64,000 nucleotides of DNA from Simmondsia chinensis (lineage: Eukaryota > Streptophyta > Magnoliopsida > Caryophyllales > Simmondsiaceae): contig JAGTTD010000003.1 of the NCBI GenBank assembly GCA_018398585.1, forward strand, positions 7,262,637 to 7,326,636, written 5' to 3'. Below, piece after piece: positions 44,410 to 56,140 of the stretch; position 1 is the stretch's first letter, and every line of letters begins with the position of its first letter. The notes beneath the pieces are model-generated. The model saw only the letters and a list, made by a program, of their open reading frames with translations, searched no databases and was not told the origin of the DNA. The position numbers were made by a program, and so were the translations under genes.

Positions 44410-45335
44410 GCTTAAGTGGTCTTCAAGGTTATTGAGTTTTTGTGAAATTGTTGCTAGTGTTTTTTGAATCTCGGCGGCTAGTGTTAGATTGTCAACAATT
44501 AGCTTAAGATTTGTGAGAAATTGAATGTCCTAAAGCTAAACTAGGGTTCTATCAAATAGTTGGGACAGTTTTGAGGCGTTAAGAGCTATGTTATGAAACT
44601 TATAAAGCATTTAGTAGAGAGTTAGGATCATGTTTAATGAACCTTAAAAGAGTTATAAACCTTTTAAGTTATCTAAGTTATTGTAATAGATCTTTATTAG
44701 TGCTTCTGAAAACCATCGATGTTGGCAAGGAGTAGCTCTCAACTACATAGGGCGAGATTTTCGGGATCTTTAAATGTAAGTTCTCATCTTTGAAGTGTAG
44801 ATTGACTTGGTATGTGTGGCTTAGACATTTTGGATTGTGTGTTTGGTCATGTGGTGTGGTTGAATATTATGACACTTGTGTGTGTGGTTTAGATTTACCT
44901 AATAGATCTTTGTTAGTGCTTTTGAAAACTAACGAGGTTGAACTCACCTCGTCTCATTTAAACACCTAAGTACACCATATATGGACAAAGAGCACAAAGT
45001 TTTCAACCAAGACAAGAAGGCAGTGCTGAGAAAGTTCTGGGCATACATGGCTAGTGCAATTTTTGCAGTGATGCACAATTGCACACACCACAAGCACGTA
45101 TATAGGAGTTAAAATCATAGTGCCTACTTTAAGATGTTGGTAAAAGATTATTTGTCTGTGTTCTATACTCTTTCTCTCTCTTTAAATTTGATTGCAATCG
45201 CTTGTGTGATTAGGTTCTTACTTGAAATTTTGATGAGTTTAGGCACTTATTATTCGTAAACAACCTCCCTTCAAGTATGGATGTTCTAATTAGGAGTAGA
45301 TTTACATCTATTGATGGGCTTTTTTTGATGATGTC
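44410..45335. other. Non-coding sequence between the GC island and the transposase remnant
   Basis: This is AT-rich, intron-like sequence with no recognisable domain. It is probably interior of the CACTA family B element. Confidence 0.35.
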
Positions 45336-45836
45336 TTGTTGGAACTGTTGATTGGGGTTCGTATTTGGCATGAGATTCTTCTTGTAGGTTTTTACTTGAA
45401 AGTAGATGCATATGGCATAATAAGCGTTCACAAAAAAAGAAAGCTAAAGACGGATGAGCCTTTTGTTCTTGAATCACAAGTGCAACAAGTTTTTTACGTG
45501 CAGGATCCTGAAGATGATCATTGGTTAATTGTTGTAAAGACGCAACCTCAAGATCTTTACAACTTGCCGATGGAAGAAATCGATGACTTGAATGAGGAAA
45601 TTGAAGATGATGCTTGTCAACAAGATGACGTTAATGTTGATACATTATGTAACCATTCTAGGCCTCTTGATAATGATGATGAGATTGGTTGTTTGATTGG
45701 AAATGGGTTTTCAATTGAAAGAGGAACTAATATAACAAAACTGGTTAAAGAGACTTTCAAGAAAATCAAAGAAAAGGATAAAGAAGCCGGTGGCAATGAA
45801 GAAGACAATATTTGTTCTTTGAGTAATGTCAAATGA
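45336..45836 (+). pseudogene. CACTA transposase C-terminal remnant (DUF4216-like)
   Basis: The 166-residue frame contains EPFVLESQVQQVFYVQDPED followed by DHWLIVVKTQPQDLYNLP. This is the pattern of the DUF4216 region found near the C-terminus of plant En/Spm-CACTA transposases. An acidic stretch and a hydrophilic tail follow, to the stop at 45834-45836. The upstream transposase domain is missing, so it is a fragment. Full-length proteins of this type cut and paste the element at its CACTA ends. Confidence 0.7.
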
Positions 45837-46149
45837 TTCTTCAACTATTTCCAAACATTATTCATGTTTTATATGTTTCATTGTAACATGAATTATTTAT
45901 TCTTGGTTAGTGCCTCCTCTCTGTTCTTTTTTATTATTATGGTATCATTCAATTTGACCCTAATTTTAGTGACAACATGCGAGCTCACTGTTTTTTACAT
46001 GTAGATTGAAAGCGTAATTGTAGCCTCATGTGATGTTGCATTCAACTTGCATCATCTTCATTGGGGATTGATTTATTAATTGTTGCCGAAGAGTGTTTTT
46101 CTTAATATGCATATTCAGATTGTGGCAATATCACTTTTCCTCCTTTTCA
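45837..46149. other. Unassigned spacer
   Basis: AT-rich; no gene and no CACTA right terminus seen. Confidence 0.35.
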
Positions 46150-47250
46150 AGTGTTAAATTCCTCAGGTGTTCTAGTGATTTTCGCACAAATTTTCACATC
46201 AGCCTCACATAGGTCTTTCGTGTCAAGCATAAACCCAATTAGGACTTTATAGTATTTGCAATGTTCACACTTGTGCCAAAATTAAACATGTCATCTACAT
46301 GATTATACACACATTCAAACATCACTACAAACAAATTGATACATGACCAAGAACAATCTAAATATGATGCCGTTATACAGGGGTTTGGTAAAGATTATAT
46401 AAGTAGTTTCAAACCTCCAAACTTTATTTTCAATTTTGGAACCTCATAACCCCTCGGGTTGTTCCATTCTTCCCTTAATATCATAATTCAATATTTTTTA
46501 TTTTATATCATCCGCTTGCTAGTATCCACTCATAATTTGAATTTGACTTATTATTAATGGACTCTTTCAAAAAGAATGCGTTTATATTTTCATAACCTCA
46601 TCGAGGTTTTTAGGATTTTTCTTCGGTCATTAAAGCTCTTAGTTACATGATCAAAGCAGTCAACAAACGTACATTCAAGAAGACGAACATTGGCTAGACA
46701 CTCCCATAGTTCCAGGAAACAATGGTTAACCTTTTTACATTCAGGTATTTTATCTAGCCTTTTAATTTGGATCCTAAAGCTAAAAGATATTGTGTCCATA
46801 AGCATTTATTTTCCTTACAATCTCTCTTGAGGAATGTGTTATTATATCATCACCTCTATTCCACCTAATTCCTTTGATTTCCAATTTTAGTATAATTTTT
46901 AACTTCTGGTTTTATATTTGAGAAACTTCTCGTTGGCATCATCTTTGAACTTCAAAGGTTGTACTTTAGCAAATCTTGGTCAATCATCTACAAGCGTGAT
47001 ATAATACCTTTTTACCACCTATACTCATGATGTTCTTAAAGGTCATTAAACTCACTAAAAGTGAATTTAAGGGGGCTATTAGTTCTTTCAAGTAAGGTCG
47101 AGCTCTCATATTCAAGCCTAGCAAGCCATGAATATGACAATTTCTCAATATTACCAAATGTTCAACCTGTTTTATTCACTTTACCACAAGTGAATATAAA
47201 GTATGTCTATTCCTTCACAAGTTCAGTATCTTTTGTTAAAATCATCGTTT
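46150..47250 (-). pseudogene. Ancient copia integrase-RT relic
   Basis: Scattered minus-strand matches remain in copia order. Near 47015 YITLVDD precedes an integrase-like KFKDDANEKFLKYK and a GGIEV remnant. Near 46700 there is a YLNV...GSV..PMFVFLN block. Near 46440 a decayed PEGFVVP-type stretch is followed by VDDMFNFGT (~46290) and EADVKI (~46200) of RT. Many stops and frameshifts, and large gaps, make it the oldest copia in the window. Confidence 0.65.
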
Positions 47251-47254
47251 GATC

Positions 47255-48089
47255 CTTCAAGCATTTTATTATTTAGAAGCACAAAATTAGACTCAAAATT
47301 TCCTTGGAAGGACGTCAGCTTGTCCAACCACATATTACAATATTTTATTTTTCTTTCATCTAAGAGGATCAAGATTTAAACATATTAGGGCCAATGAAAT
47401 CAATATTAATTTTGATACAACTACGTATTATATATAAATGACTTAGATTGATGGAAAAAATAAGGGGTCAATGAGTAATCACAATATGAATTCAAGATGA
47501 GCAATTGAGTTTAAGTGAGGGATATATACTAACCATTGAAAAGATCCAGTCTTGATATGTATGACTTTTATCTCCGTACTATTTAATCTCAAACTTTCAC
47601 ATAATCAAACATATATTTAAAAGGATTAGACTTGAGATAAACAAAAAATTATCCCAGGTTTTATAAATCTCAAGCTTTAGTTGGCAATTAAATAAAACAA
47701 TTAACATAAATAAAAGAAGCCATGAATAAGATAAAGGGCAGAGTAAGGAATTAACCGAATAATTGCCACGACATGGAGAATTCATTACTTTAAGTCGTTT
47801 ATGCCCCATAGAGGTACAATAGGATAAATGGGACTCTAACCCCCAGGGTTAACATGACACCACCTCAATAGCATACAATGGAGAGATGGGTTGGAGTATG
47901 CTCCAACTTGCTCAGTAATAGAGGAGAGAATAATTTTGAGAGAGAAAGAAAGTCATGAAAAAGAAAAATTTCTCTGTAATTTTCAGTTTGTTGAAAGGCT
48001 TACCAAGGCAAGGTATTTATAGAAAACAATCCTTACAAGTTAAGAAAAAAAAACTTTGGACTTAGAATCCGATTACAATAAGAAAAGTT
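47255..48089 (-). other. Possible LTR/leader of the ancient copia
   Basis: It contains a minus-strand TATA-like CTATAAATACC (~48015) and lies on the 5' side of the relic. If the TR-GAG insertion is removed it joins 50953-51045, which contains GATGTGGGATTGAG, a phrase also near the LTR ends of Copia-2. The boundaries are unclear. Confidence 0.3.
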
Positions 48090-48094
48090 GCGGA

Positions 48095-48616
48095 TGATAC
48101 AAACTAAATGAAAATCTAGGTCAAATCAATGGAATATCAAGCTAATGTATATTATATTGATAGATAGAGCTCCAACAATGGAAGATTACATAGGGAAAAT
48201 GGGGGAGATATAGAGAGAAATAGGGGGGAGAAATAGAGAAACACACATTACATTCAACATACTCAACCCTAATCCCTAACTTCCTATTTATAGAAGAAAT
48301 CCCCAAATATCTAAAAATATCTAAGGGTGAGGGGGCAGGGGGAGAAGGATCTAGACGGATCCTAAAGGCGCTATCGAGGCTTGGATGATAGGCGTTGGCG
48401 GGAGCTGGGCGACTGCTGGGATGGCGCCAGGTATAGAAGCTTGGCGGTAAGGATCGCGAGATGGGTCCTAGCGGTAATGGAATTGTAGTTGGCGGCTAGC
48501 AATCAGGAAGATGAATGCGTGCTGGTGGTAGGCTGGGAGGGAGCATATGGTGGTAGCTGTGGTGGCAGTAATTGGGAGACACATCTTGGCAGCCAGGCGA
48601 TATTCGTGGGGTATCA
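48095..48616 (-). repeat. TR-GAG 3' LTR
   Basis: It is adjacent to the PPT and closely matches 50410-50947. Confidence 0.87.
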
Positions 48617-48957
48617 ATACCGCCCCCTTGAAACGATCCTCATCCTTGAGGATCGAGAGTAAGGTAGATGCCCTGGCGGGTGGGTGCTAGTGGAATGGCA
48701 TCCTTCTGTATGCCAAATCCCACTATGGCTCGTACTACTTCTTTCTTCTCCAAAGACCCTTGCCCCCAAGGGTCATGGACACCAAGCTAATTCCGGAGTG
48801 TAGATGATCCTCTAGGGTCAAGCACCATCTTTTAGAACTTTAGCAAGATTCCAACCGTGAGGTTGACCGGGTCACTGTGATTCGCAAAATGTGTTCGGCA
48901 GTCGAAGGGTTCGCGATGGAGTTGAAGCTTGGCGGAGGCTGTGACCACCTCCTCAAT

Positions 48958-49751
48958 CTAGGAAATGAATTGTTGAAGCGTAGGAAGATCTGACTCGGTT
49001 GGCGCTTCTGAGCCGATTGTGGACAATAGAGGGGGGACGGAGGAAGGAGTCACAGAGATGGCTGTGAGTGAAGTTGTTGTGGGGACAAGCTGTTTCCCGT
49101 CCGCCACTATCATGGAAGGGCTGTTGGCGACATCCACTGAGAACCTAAGAAGTTGGGTAGAGGCGGCATTCGGAATGGGGTCAAGGCCCGAATTTGAAGC
49201 CGGCTCTGAAGGAGAGACATCCTCTTCATCAATTTTGGAGGGCGTCTCACTCGGCTGCTTCATGGGTGTGTTGATAGTTGGCGGAAGAAGCTGGTGGCAG
49301 GAGGGTCTTTCAAAAAACTTGGGGTAGGCATGATTGGCGCGGTGCTCAGAGATCCCCTTGCGGCTAGCTCTTCAAGATAGGCGAGAAGGCATTCCAGCTG
49401 CTTGGCCAACAGTTTGGCATCACGGACTGTTCGTGGCGTGAATATGGTGACGCCTTCGCCTATCTCTTCCCTCAAGTCGCCTATAAACATTTGCATCACC
49501 TGTCTTTCCGTCAACCCACACTTGTCCACTAGGGACTCAAATTGGCTTTGGTACTCGCCAACACTCAGCATTTGGCGAAGCTTCATAAGCTCCGTGAGTG
49601 AGTTGAGCTGAGCGATTTTCGGGTACTGAGCTGATATGGCATCCACGGCTTTATTGAATCTTTCCCCACTGTGCTCGAATGACACGAGGCGGCTCTTGGT
49701 GGCTTCCTCTCTCTCCTTCATCATGGTCAATGTTCAGTTTCCTTCAGCCAT
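48958..49751 (-). pseudogene. TR-GAG gag protein remnant
   Basis: The probable start is ATG 49751 (MAEGN), interrupted by TGA after five codons; the open frame resumes at 49730. A Ty3/gypsy capsid-type core is visible: LNSLTELMKLRQMLSVGEYQ (49570-49620), then DKCGLTERQVMQMFIGDLRE and VRDAKLLAKQLE. It ends at 49260. A second frame (49263-48958, Ser/Pro-rich) begins at an ATGA overlap with that stop, so it is either a frameshifted gag tail or a second small ORF. No zinc knuckle is seen. Confidence 0.75.
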
Positions 49752-49839
49752 TGGTTATGATTGGCGGTACAAAAAAATGAGAAAAAAATGATTAAGGCAT
49801 TTTATGAAATACCTTGTGCGTGTGTAGAGGTAAGGTGAG

Positions 49840-50370
49840 CTAATGGTGTTAGATGATGATGCGGAAGTTGGAGATGATGATGAGGTTGATGCAGATCGGT
49901 TTTGGGGTCTCTTTTTTTTTCTGGGATTTCTCTTCCTTTTAAAAAGAAAAAATAAAAACAGGGGATTAAGTGGTTGATAATGACGATGATAAAGCTGGGG
50001 TGATGGTGGTGACGGGCTGGGCAACAATTAAGGTGATGAGGTGGTGGACAGAGGTGGGCTGGTGAGCAGTGGTCAGCTACGGAGGCGTGGTTCTGGTCCT
50101 TCAGCTATGGAGGTGATGGTGATTTTGGTCTGAATATGGTGGGCTGAGGCTAAGTTGATGGTGACGGCAGTGACTGGTGAAGGAGATGTGAGATGTGGCC
50201 GCGGTGATGACGATGATGAGGACCATAATTGCATAACTACGCCATGGCTGATGATGACAGTGGGTGCTGCAGCCAAGGAAGATGACGATGATGAGGTTGC
50301 TGATGATGATGATGACGATGCTGATAATGGTGGTGACAGCTCCGAAATCGATGATGAAGATGATAATTAG
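49840..50370. repeat. GATGAT-rich low-complexity tract
   Basis: Degenerate GAT/GGT trinucleotide repeats lie in the 5' leader of the TR-GAG element. The short Asp-rich and Ser/Pro-rich frames here are products of these repeats. Confidence 0.65.
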
Positions 50371-50409
50371 AGAAGATCGAGGCCGAGGATAGGCAGCTTT
50401 GATACTAAT

Positions 50410-50947
50410 TGATACAAACCAAATATAAATCTAGCTCAAATCAATGGAATATCAAGCTAATGCATATTATATTGATAGATAGAACTCCAACAATAAAGGA
50501 TTACATAGGGAAAAGAGGTGAGATATAGAGAGAAATAGGGGTGAGAAATAGAGAAACACACATTACATTCAATATACTCAACCCCTAATCTCTAACTCCC
50601 TATTTATAGAAGAAATCTCCAAAATATCTACAAATATCTAAATGTGAGGTGGCAGGGGGGAGAAGGTTCTGGAAGGATCTGGAAGACGACTCCTGAAGGC
50701 GCTGCCGAGGCCCGGATGACGGGCGTTGGCGGGAGCTGGGCGACTACTGGGATGGCGCCAGGTATAGAAGCTTGGCGGTAAGGATGGTGAGATGGGTCCT
50801 AGCGGTAATGGAGATGTGGTTGGCAGCTGGTGATCAGGACGATGAATGCATGTTGGCGGTAGGCTGGGAGGGAGCATATGGTGGTAGCAGCGGTGACGGT
50901 AACTGGGAGAGACATCTTGGCGACCAGGTGATATTCGTGGTGTATCA
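50410..50947 (-). repeat. TR-GAG 5' LTR
   Basis: It starts TGATACAAACC and ends GTGTATCA before the GCGGA TSD. Confidence 0.87.
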
Positions 50948-50952
50948 GCGGA

Positions 50953-52165
50953 TTGAGGTACAGTAACAAGAGGTTATATAAACAAGGATCCTTTCTAGGT
51001 TTTTGATGTGGGATTGAGATACTTTTACTAGACATCAAAATTGAAGCACACTACCCCTAAATTTTAATAGTGGCTTGGACTTCCAGGACACGAGGGATAG
51101 CTTGAATGGGGCCTTAAGAGGGCGGAGGGCTTGAAATCCGGAGGATATTCAGGCAGTAAGTCATTATAACTGTGGGATCCCAGACTTGGTCATCATGCGG
51201 AGGCATCTGATCCTGAGATCCATTTAGATCTTCCATAGAGTCCTCGATCCATCTTAAGGGAAGAGGAGGATGTTGGTTGGCTCAATCTACAAAGGAGGAG
51301 GATACCATTGAAGGGAGGATTGACAATATAACATAAAATTTAGATATACTTAGGCTAGGCACTTCTTTTGCAAAAAAGGAGCCAAAACGATCAACGTAAT
51401 TTGCATGCTTTAAAATGCCATGATTAACCATGATGGATAGTTGTCTATTTTTAGAAGAGAAATGGTCAAAGGACACATTCATTTTTGTTTTTAACTTATA
51501 ATTTTTGGCGTAGCATGAATCAAAAACCATATTTTAAAATTGATTTTTATAAATAGCTTTAGGTTTTGTTCTTTTAGTTTCTTTGCACTAGCCTCAGTAA
51601 AATGTAAAAATAGAAAAAATAAATAAATAAAACAACCTTTGTTAAAATCTCATTTTTTATTCATCACAAAACCAACATTTAGAAATATGAAAAGATGGAT
51701 TTCCATTTTGGTTTAACTTTAAGAATGGATGGTTGGTTGTCTTCGAAGAGAAATAAGTAAAGAAAAAAGTAGGTTATATGGTAGTATTTTAAGGTTTAAT
51801 TTGTTAATTTTTAGTTTACAATCGTGTGAAATAATATTTTAGTTGAACAATTATATTATTTAATAAAATAGTCAAATAATAGTGTATAAGCGTCTAAAAT
51901 AGGCCTCTCAGGTTAGCCTACTCTTCTTTGTCAATAATTCATAAATTTTATGGTTCATGTATGGAAATAGCGAAATAGCAAGTGAATGATAGGTTGATCA
52001 ATAAATAACGTTAAATTTTACACTTTTTATACCGTTATTTAAGCTATTTTATTAAATATAAATAATTCACAGAGTAAAAAAAGAAATTTACAATAATATT
52101 GTTACATCAAACCTCAAATGTCTAATATTTGAAAAAAAAATTACCGTTTCGTGGTGGTAAAATCT
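50953..52165. other. Unassigned region
   Basis: 50953-51045 probably continues the ancient LTR. 51050-51310 has a coding-like but unassignable minus-strand stretch (MEDLNGSQDQMPPHD). 51320-52165 is AT-rich with no gene. Confidence 0.3.
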
Positions 52166-52301
52166 CAACAACAAACAACAACAACAACAAACCCAATGTC
52201 ACAAAGGGCTCCCGTATAAGTAGGGTCTGGGGGGTAGATGTACGCAGCCTTCCCCCTTCTGGGAGCTACCTTGAAGGGAGGCTATTTCCGAGGATCTCCA
52301 A
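52166..52301 (-). mobile_element. SINE-like tail, copy 4 (no 5S head), downstream of a LINE
   Basis: On the minus strand it reads GAAGGGGGAAGGCTGCGTAC, then AGACCCTACTTATACGGGAG, and ends in (TTG)n. It is the body shared with copies 1-3. It starts about 240 bp after the end of the LINE coding region in the same orientation, so it is either an independent SINE fragment or the LINE's own 3' tail. Confidence 0.75.
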
Positions 52302-52539
52302 CTTGATAAGCTAGTCTGCAGCATCGAAATATGGTTGCTTGGCCGCAAGCAGCAAGAGAGCAATAAGTATATGATTCGGGCAAAGCAAAAGGTAGGCATT
52401 GCGAGCAAACTCAATGCAAGCAAAAGTTAGGCAGCTAATCAACAGAGAAATAGCAGTTTGCAGTTTACAATTTCCACATAAGCCGATAAGCAGGTAGTAA
52501 ATCAGGAGATCAAACATGCACACATGCACATAAGTGGGC

Positions 52540-53170
52540 CAAAAAGGAAGTGAAAGGTCTAGAAACACTAGTGATGCCACTGATAAGTTGGACTATCCTA
52601 CTCTAAGTTGCTACATCTGCTATTCCTATGCTAGCCCTCTATTGGGTTCTATCTAAGGCCACCTTCTCCCTAAAGTTTAGGCGGGTGAGGTCTTGTCTGA
52701 TCATCTCTGGCCATCTCTTCCTTGGCCTGCCTCTCTTCTCTAGCCTAGTGTGGTTTGGGGCTGTTCGCTTCGCCTAACTGGAGTGTTGCTCGGTCTCCTC
52801 CTAATGTGTCCAAACCACCTCTAATGTTGCTCCCTCAATTTATCCTCAATGGAGGCTACACCCAATTTGCATCTTATAACGTTGTTCCTAATCCTATCAT
52901 TTCTTGTGTGTCTGCACATCTACTGCAGCATCCTCATCGTCGCTACCTTTATCTCTTGTGTATGCTGTTGTTTCATCGTCCTACACTCTGCGTCATAAGA
53001 CATGGCCGGCCTCACTACCGTCTTATAGTATCTTTCCTTTAGCTTTAAGGGAAACTTTCTATTGTAAAGTACCGCAGAGGCCATCCTCCACATATACCAC
53101 TCTACTTTAATTCGATTATTGATATCCTCGTCAACTTCACCATTGTGCTATATCACAGACCCCAGGTGGT
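52540..53170 (-). pseudogene. LINE reverse transcriptase, C-terminal part
   Basis: The minus strand reads KVEWYMWRMASAVLYNRKFP (~53100), VVRPAMSYDAECRTMKQQHT, MRMLQ*MCRHTRNDRIRNNV and KLGVASIEDKLRE. It continues with the tail RGRPRKRWPEMIRQDLTRL and FREKVALDRTQ (~52640). This is the conserved C-terminal region of a widespread plant non-LTR RT family, RTE-like by recollection. The endonuclease and RT core are missing (5' truncation), and stops and frameshifts are present. An intact copy would make RNA-primed DNA at target nicks. Confidence 0.8.
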
Positions 53171-53764
53171 AGTAAAATCTCATTGGATAGATATTCAGTG
53201 GTACTCTTGTTACCAAAATTGTTATGGTCAAAGCCACATAAAGAAGATTTTTTTTGTCCTTTCTCACGTAACATTTAAAGTTTTTGCTTCTCTTTTTTTT
53301 TTATTTTTTTTGGGTCACAATAAGAAGGGGGAGGGGGGAAGGGGAGGGGGATAAGAATCAAACATAGGATTCCGGTGTGGCACACCCATTCCCCAGCCAG
53401 GGGAGCTCGCAGGAGATTCTCATGTAACATTTAAAGCTAAAATACATATACCTAATCTCCATTTATGTGAATATTTCTCGAGATACTAAATACATTTTAA
53501 AACAAAAAATAATATTTAAGAATTTAAGATCCAACATACTATCAATAAATCAACTTTTAATAAAGTTTAAAGTAATAAGTGAAAGCTCAAAGATAGTTTT
53601 ATATTCTAATATGCTTCTAGTTTTATATTCTAATATGCCATCTCTCACGAATGCCCTTTGGACTCAAAACATGAACATTGTAAAGATTTAGCTCATACTT
53701 GTACTTAAATAATGTTAAAATTGAGAGCAGTGCTCATTGGGATTTGAAATTGTGACCTTTGGGT
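53171..53764. other. Low-complexity and AT-rich spacer
   Basis: It includes a T-run followed by a G/GA-rich tract (53290-53350). No gene is supported. Confidence 0.35.
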
Positions 53765-54057
53765 TGTTAGAGTATAAAACTATTTATGGACCATCACTCA
53801 AATTAGTTTAAGTTTTTTGGAAGTTGGTTCCTTGACATGGTATTAGAGCCTTGTTGATCAAGAGGTCACAAGTTCGAATCTCAACAGCCTCCACTTTCAA
53901 TATTGAAATAATTTAAGCAGAAAATATGAGGCACGCCTGTGCAGTATCCATGCTTCAAGCCGAATTGGTATTCGCGTGAGGGGCATGTTAGAATATAAAA
54001 GTATTAATGGACATTCGCCTATTAGCTTAAACTTTTAGGACAATTGGTTTCTTAACA
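53765..54057 (+). mobile_element. TRIM (miniature LTR retrotransposon)
   Basis: The 293-bp element has LTR1 at 53765-53837 (TGTTAGAGTATAAAAC ... TTGACA) and LTR2 at 53986-54057 (TGTTAGAATATAAAAG ... CTTAACA). A PBS, TGGTATTAGAGCC, abuts LTR1, and a PPT-like GTGAGGGGCA precedes LTR2. The flanking 5-mers (TGGGT, ATGGT) match at three positions only. It has no coding capacity. Confidence 0.85.
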
Positions 54058-54542
54058 ATGGTCACAAGACTCTGACATTATATTAAATAATTAATATTAT
54101 TACAAACTTAAATTAAAGGCACAAGAATAAAAATGATTTTATACTCTAACCTAATAAGTAATAAAAGAAGAAAAGACAAGTAATAAAATAATTAAAATTT
54201 GCTTCCAAGCCTTGATCAGGCGCCAGCAGGCGTGGCCTGCAACAAAATTTTAACAGCAGGAATCACATACTAACATTAAAAAGGAAATTTTTTGGACTTT
54301 TTTTTAGCAAAGTATCATAATTTAAAATTTTTTTTTACAAAATATCACCTTTTTGAAAATATTTAGCAAAGTATCACAATTTACTATTCACGAATGGGTG
54401 TACGCCGTTTGGGATGTCGTGTAACCACATTGCACGACATCCGGGTCGTCGTGCATCATTGCACGACGACCCAGACGTTGTGCAAGCTAAGGAGCACGGT
54501 TGCCCTCTGCACTTTCTATACACTTTGCCTTTTATTTTTCTG
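54058..54542. other. Spacer with two adjacent perfect hairpins
   Basis: GGATGTCGTG (54412-54421) pairs with CACGACATCC (54433-54442). GGGTCGTCGTGCA (54443-54455) pairs with TGCACGACGACCC (54460-54472) around a TCAT loop. The rest is AT-rich with no gene. Confidence 0.55.
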
Positions 54543-54547
54543 TACAC

Positions 54548-55541
54548 TATTGGAAAAATAGAACGTGTATAACAACAATACTGTGTATAATAACGTATAA
54601 AATACTATGTAACATACTGTTGTAAATTACAAAAAATTAACCAAAAATTATAGTATAAATAACCAAAAAATACTGCTGAAAATTACAATAAAATAATCAA
54701 AAAATTTTAGTAAAATTAACCAAAAAAACTGTAGATTAAACAACAAAAAATAGTCAAAAATTCAGCGTTAAACCTCGGTATAATGCAATAAAAGTTCCAG
54801 TAATTTTGTATCGAGAAAAAACGCAGCCAAATAAATAAACACGACAATCAAATAATACCGAATGAGGGAGAGTAGATTAGAAAATATCGAAGATACCGTG
54901 CCGTGGGAAATACCACTGTCCTAAAAGACAATTTTTCCGCCTCCATGATTAACACGGTCCTTCTATTAACGTGCACTCGTTAATCGTCGGGTAGGAGAGA
55001 ACGAGAACTTTGCCCGGAATGTTCAAGAGGACAGAACCGAGAACAGGGGAAACCGCGAGCAGGGAAGAGATGATGTTTTGAAATGTGTATTGTAAGCACT
55101 ATCTTCTCATATACTTATACTAGTGCAAGTGAAGTAATTAGCAGCTAATAGGGTTAATGTGTGCAATTAATCGGGATTCCAATAGCTACAAATGCCTAAG
55201 AAGGTAATTATGGGGTTAACAACTATATTTTAATTGCAGTAGTAATTAGCAACTGTAAAATGCATATTTTCCGCAAAATAAATATATCCATTAAGAAAAA
55301 GATCACCCACACCCTCGCCCGAGCACGGCACGGAGCGTCGGGTGGGCAGTGCGCGCGTGTGGTTCCCACCATTCCTTCACCCAAGACTTAATTCAAATTA
55401 GTTAGAAATATATACCCTTATAAACCCAACCACACCCCCTTAATTTGTCAATGTGGGATGGGGGTTTTTCATTTTTGTATTCACAAAGTGGGATGCAACT
55501 TTCCTACAAAATTTAGGTTTAGCTTGTATCATTTTTCTACA
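54548..55541 (-). repeat. Copia-3 3' LTR
   Basis: It ends TTTTTCTACA. ATCTCCCACAAAGG, the inverse PPT, follows at once. Confidence 0.88.
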
Positions 55542-56140
55542 ATCTCCCACAAAGGATACAAGCGAGGAAGAGAGATAGAAACAGACCGGGCAAAGGGAGT
55601 TTAGTTCTTCAGTGCCGATGTCTTGCGATTTGAATCGTCACCTGGCGCAACCCAAGTTTAGGACCAACATTTTGCAAGGTGACTTTTGTCTTGAACCTTA
55701 CAAGGGGTTGTATAGTCTTCCACTTGGACACATACCAAACTCCAGATCTCGACAACTCCTATGATTTGGCTCGTTTAATTGGCCATGCGCTCGTCCTAGA
55801 TATTCATAGGTGCTCTAGAAGCCAAGTCTTAATCCTTCATAGGGAGCGGTCAGACTCCCACACTTATATAGGTGGATCCCATCAAGTGTGTGTTACCACA
55901 CACCACCAAACATATGGATATGGGTCCATTAAGAGCTTAAGCTCAACCTTACCTCTTGATAACATACAGACAATGTCCATCAAGTGCAAGCCTAACTTAC
56001 ACCACCAAACATATGGCTATAGACTCGTCTCCGCACTGTCACACCATAGGGAGGGACAACATTATACACAGTGCATTTCTCGAATGAAACTATGACTTTT
56101 CACATTGAACCTATTAAGACCAGGTTGGATACATCACAGT
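55542..56140 (-). other. Copia-3 3' untranslated region
   Basis: It is the counterpart of 35562-36158. The open stretch here on the plus strand is not similar to any known protein. Confidence 0.6.

Larger units (their letters stand above)
43149..45836 (+). mobile_element. CACTA-type transposon, family B, left end and remnant interior
   Basis: CACTATAACAAAATTGAGC at 43149 opens a region rich in GTAACACTT / AAGTGTTAC subterminal repeats (43170-43400), unlike family A. A GC-rich segment (43745-44400) and a transposase C-terminal remnant (45336-45836) follow. No inverse terminus was found downstream, so the right boundary is the end of the recognisable coding remnant. Confidence 0.6.
48095..50947 (-). 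mobile_element. TR-GAG-type short LTR retrotransposon
   Basis: This 2,853-bp element has LTRs of 522 and 538 bp (TGATACAAAC ... GTATCA). A perfect 5-bp TSD, GCGGA, lies at 48090-48094 and 50948-50952. A minus-strand PPT (inverse of ATACCGCCCCCTTG at 48617) and an iMet-like PBS (inverse of GCTTTGATACTAA, near 50396) set its direction. Only a gag-like frame is present; protease, RT and integrase are absent. It must depend on enzymes from a gypsy partner. Confidence 0.88.

Noticed and set aside
50155..50370. Asp-rich protein frame
   Set aside because: It is a product of GAT repeats in the TR-GAG leader.
53838..53890. tRNA gene or tRNA-headed SINE, because of TGGTATTAGAGCC and GGTCACAAGTTCGAATC
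   Set aside because: The segment lies between two short LTRs with a PPT, so TGGTATTAGAGCC is a primer binding site of a TRIM.
55679..56095. 138-residue plus-strand frame
   Set aside because: It is antisense to the Copia-3 3' untranslated region, and the equivalent Copia-2 region is not open.
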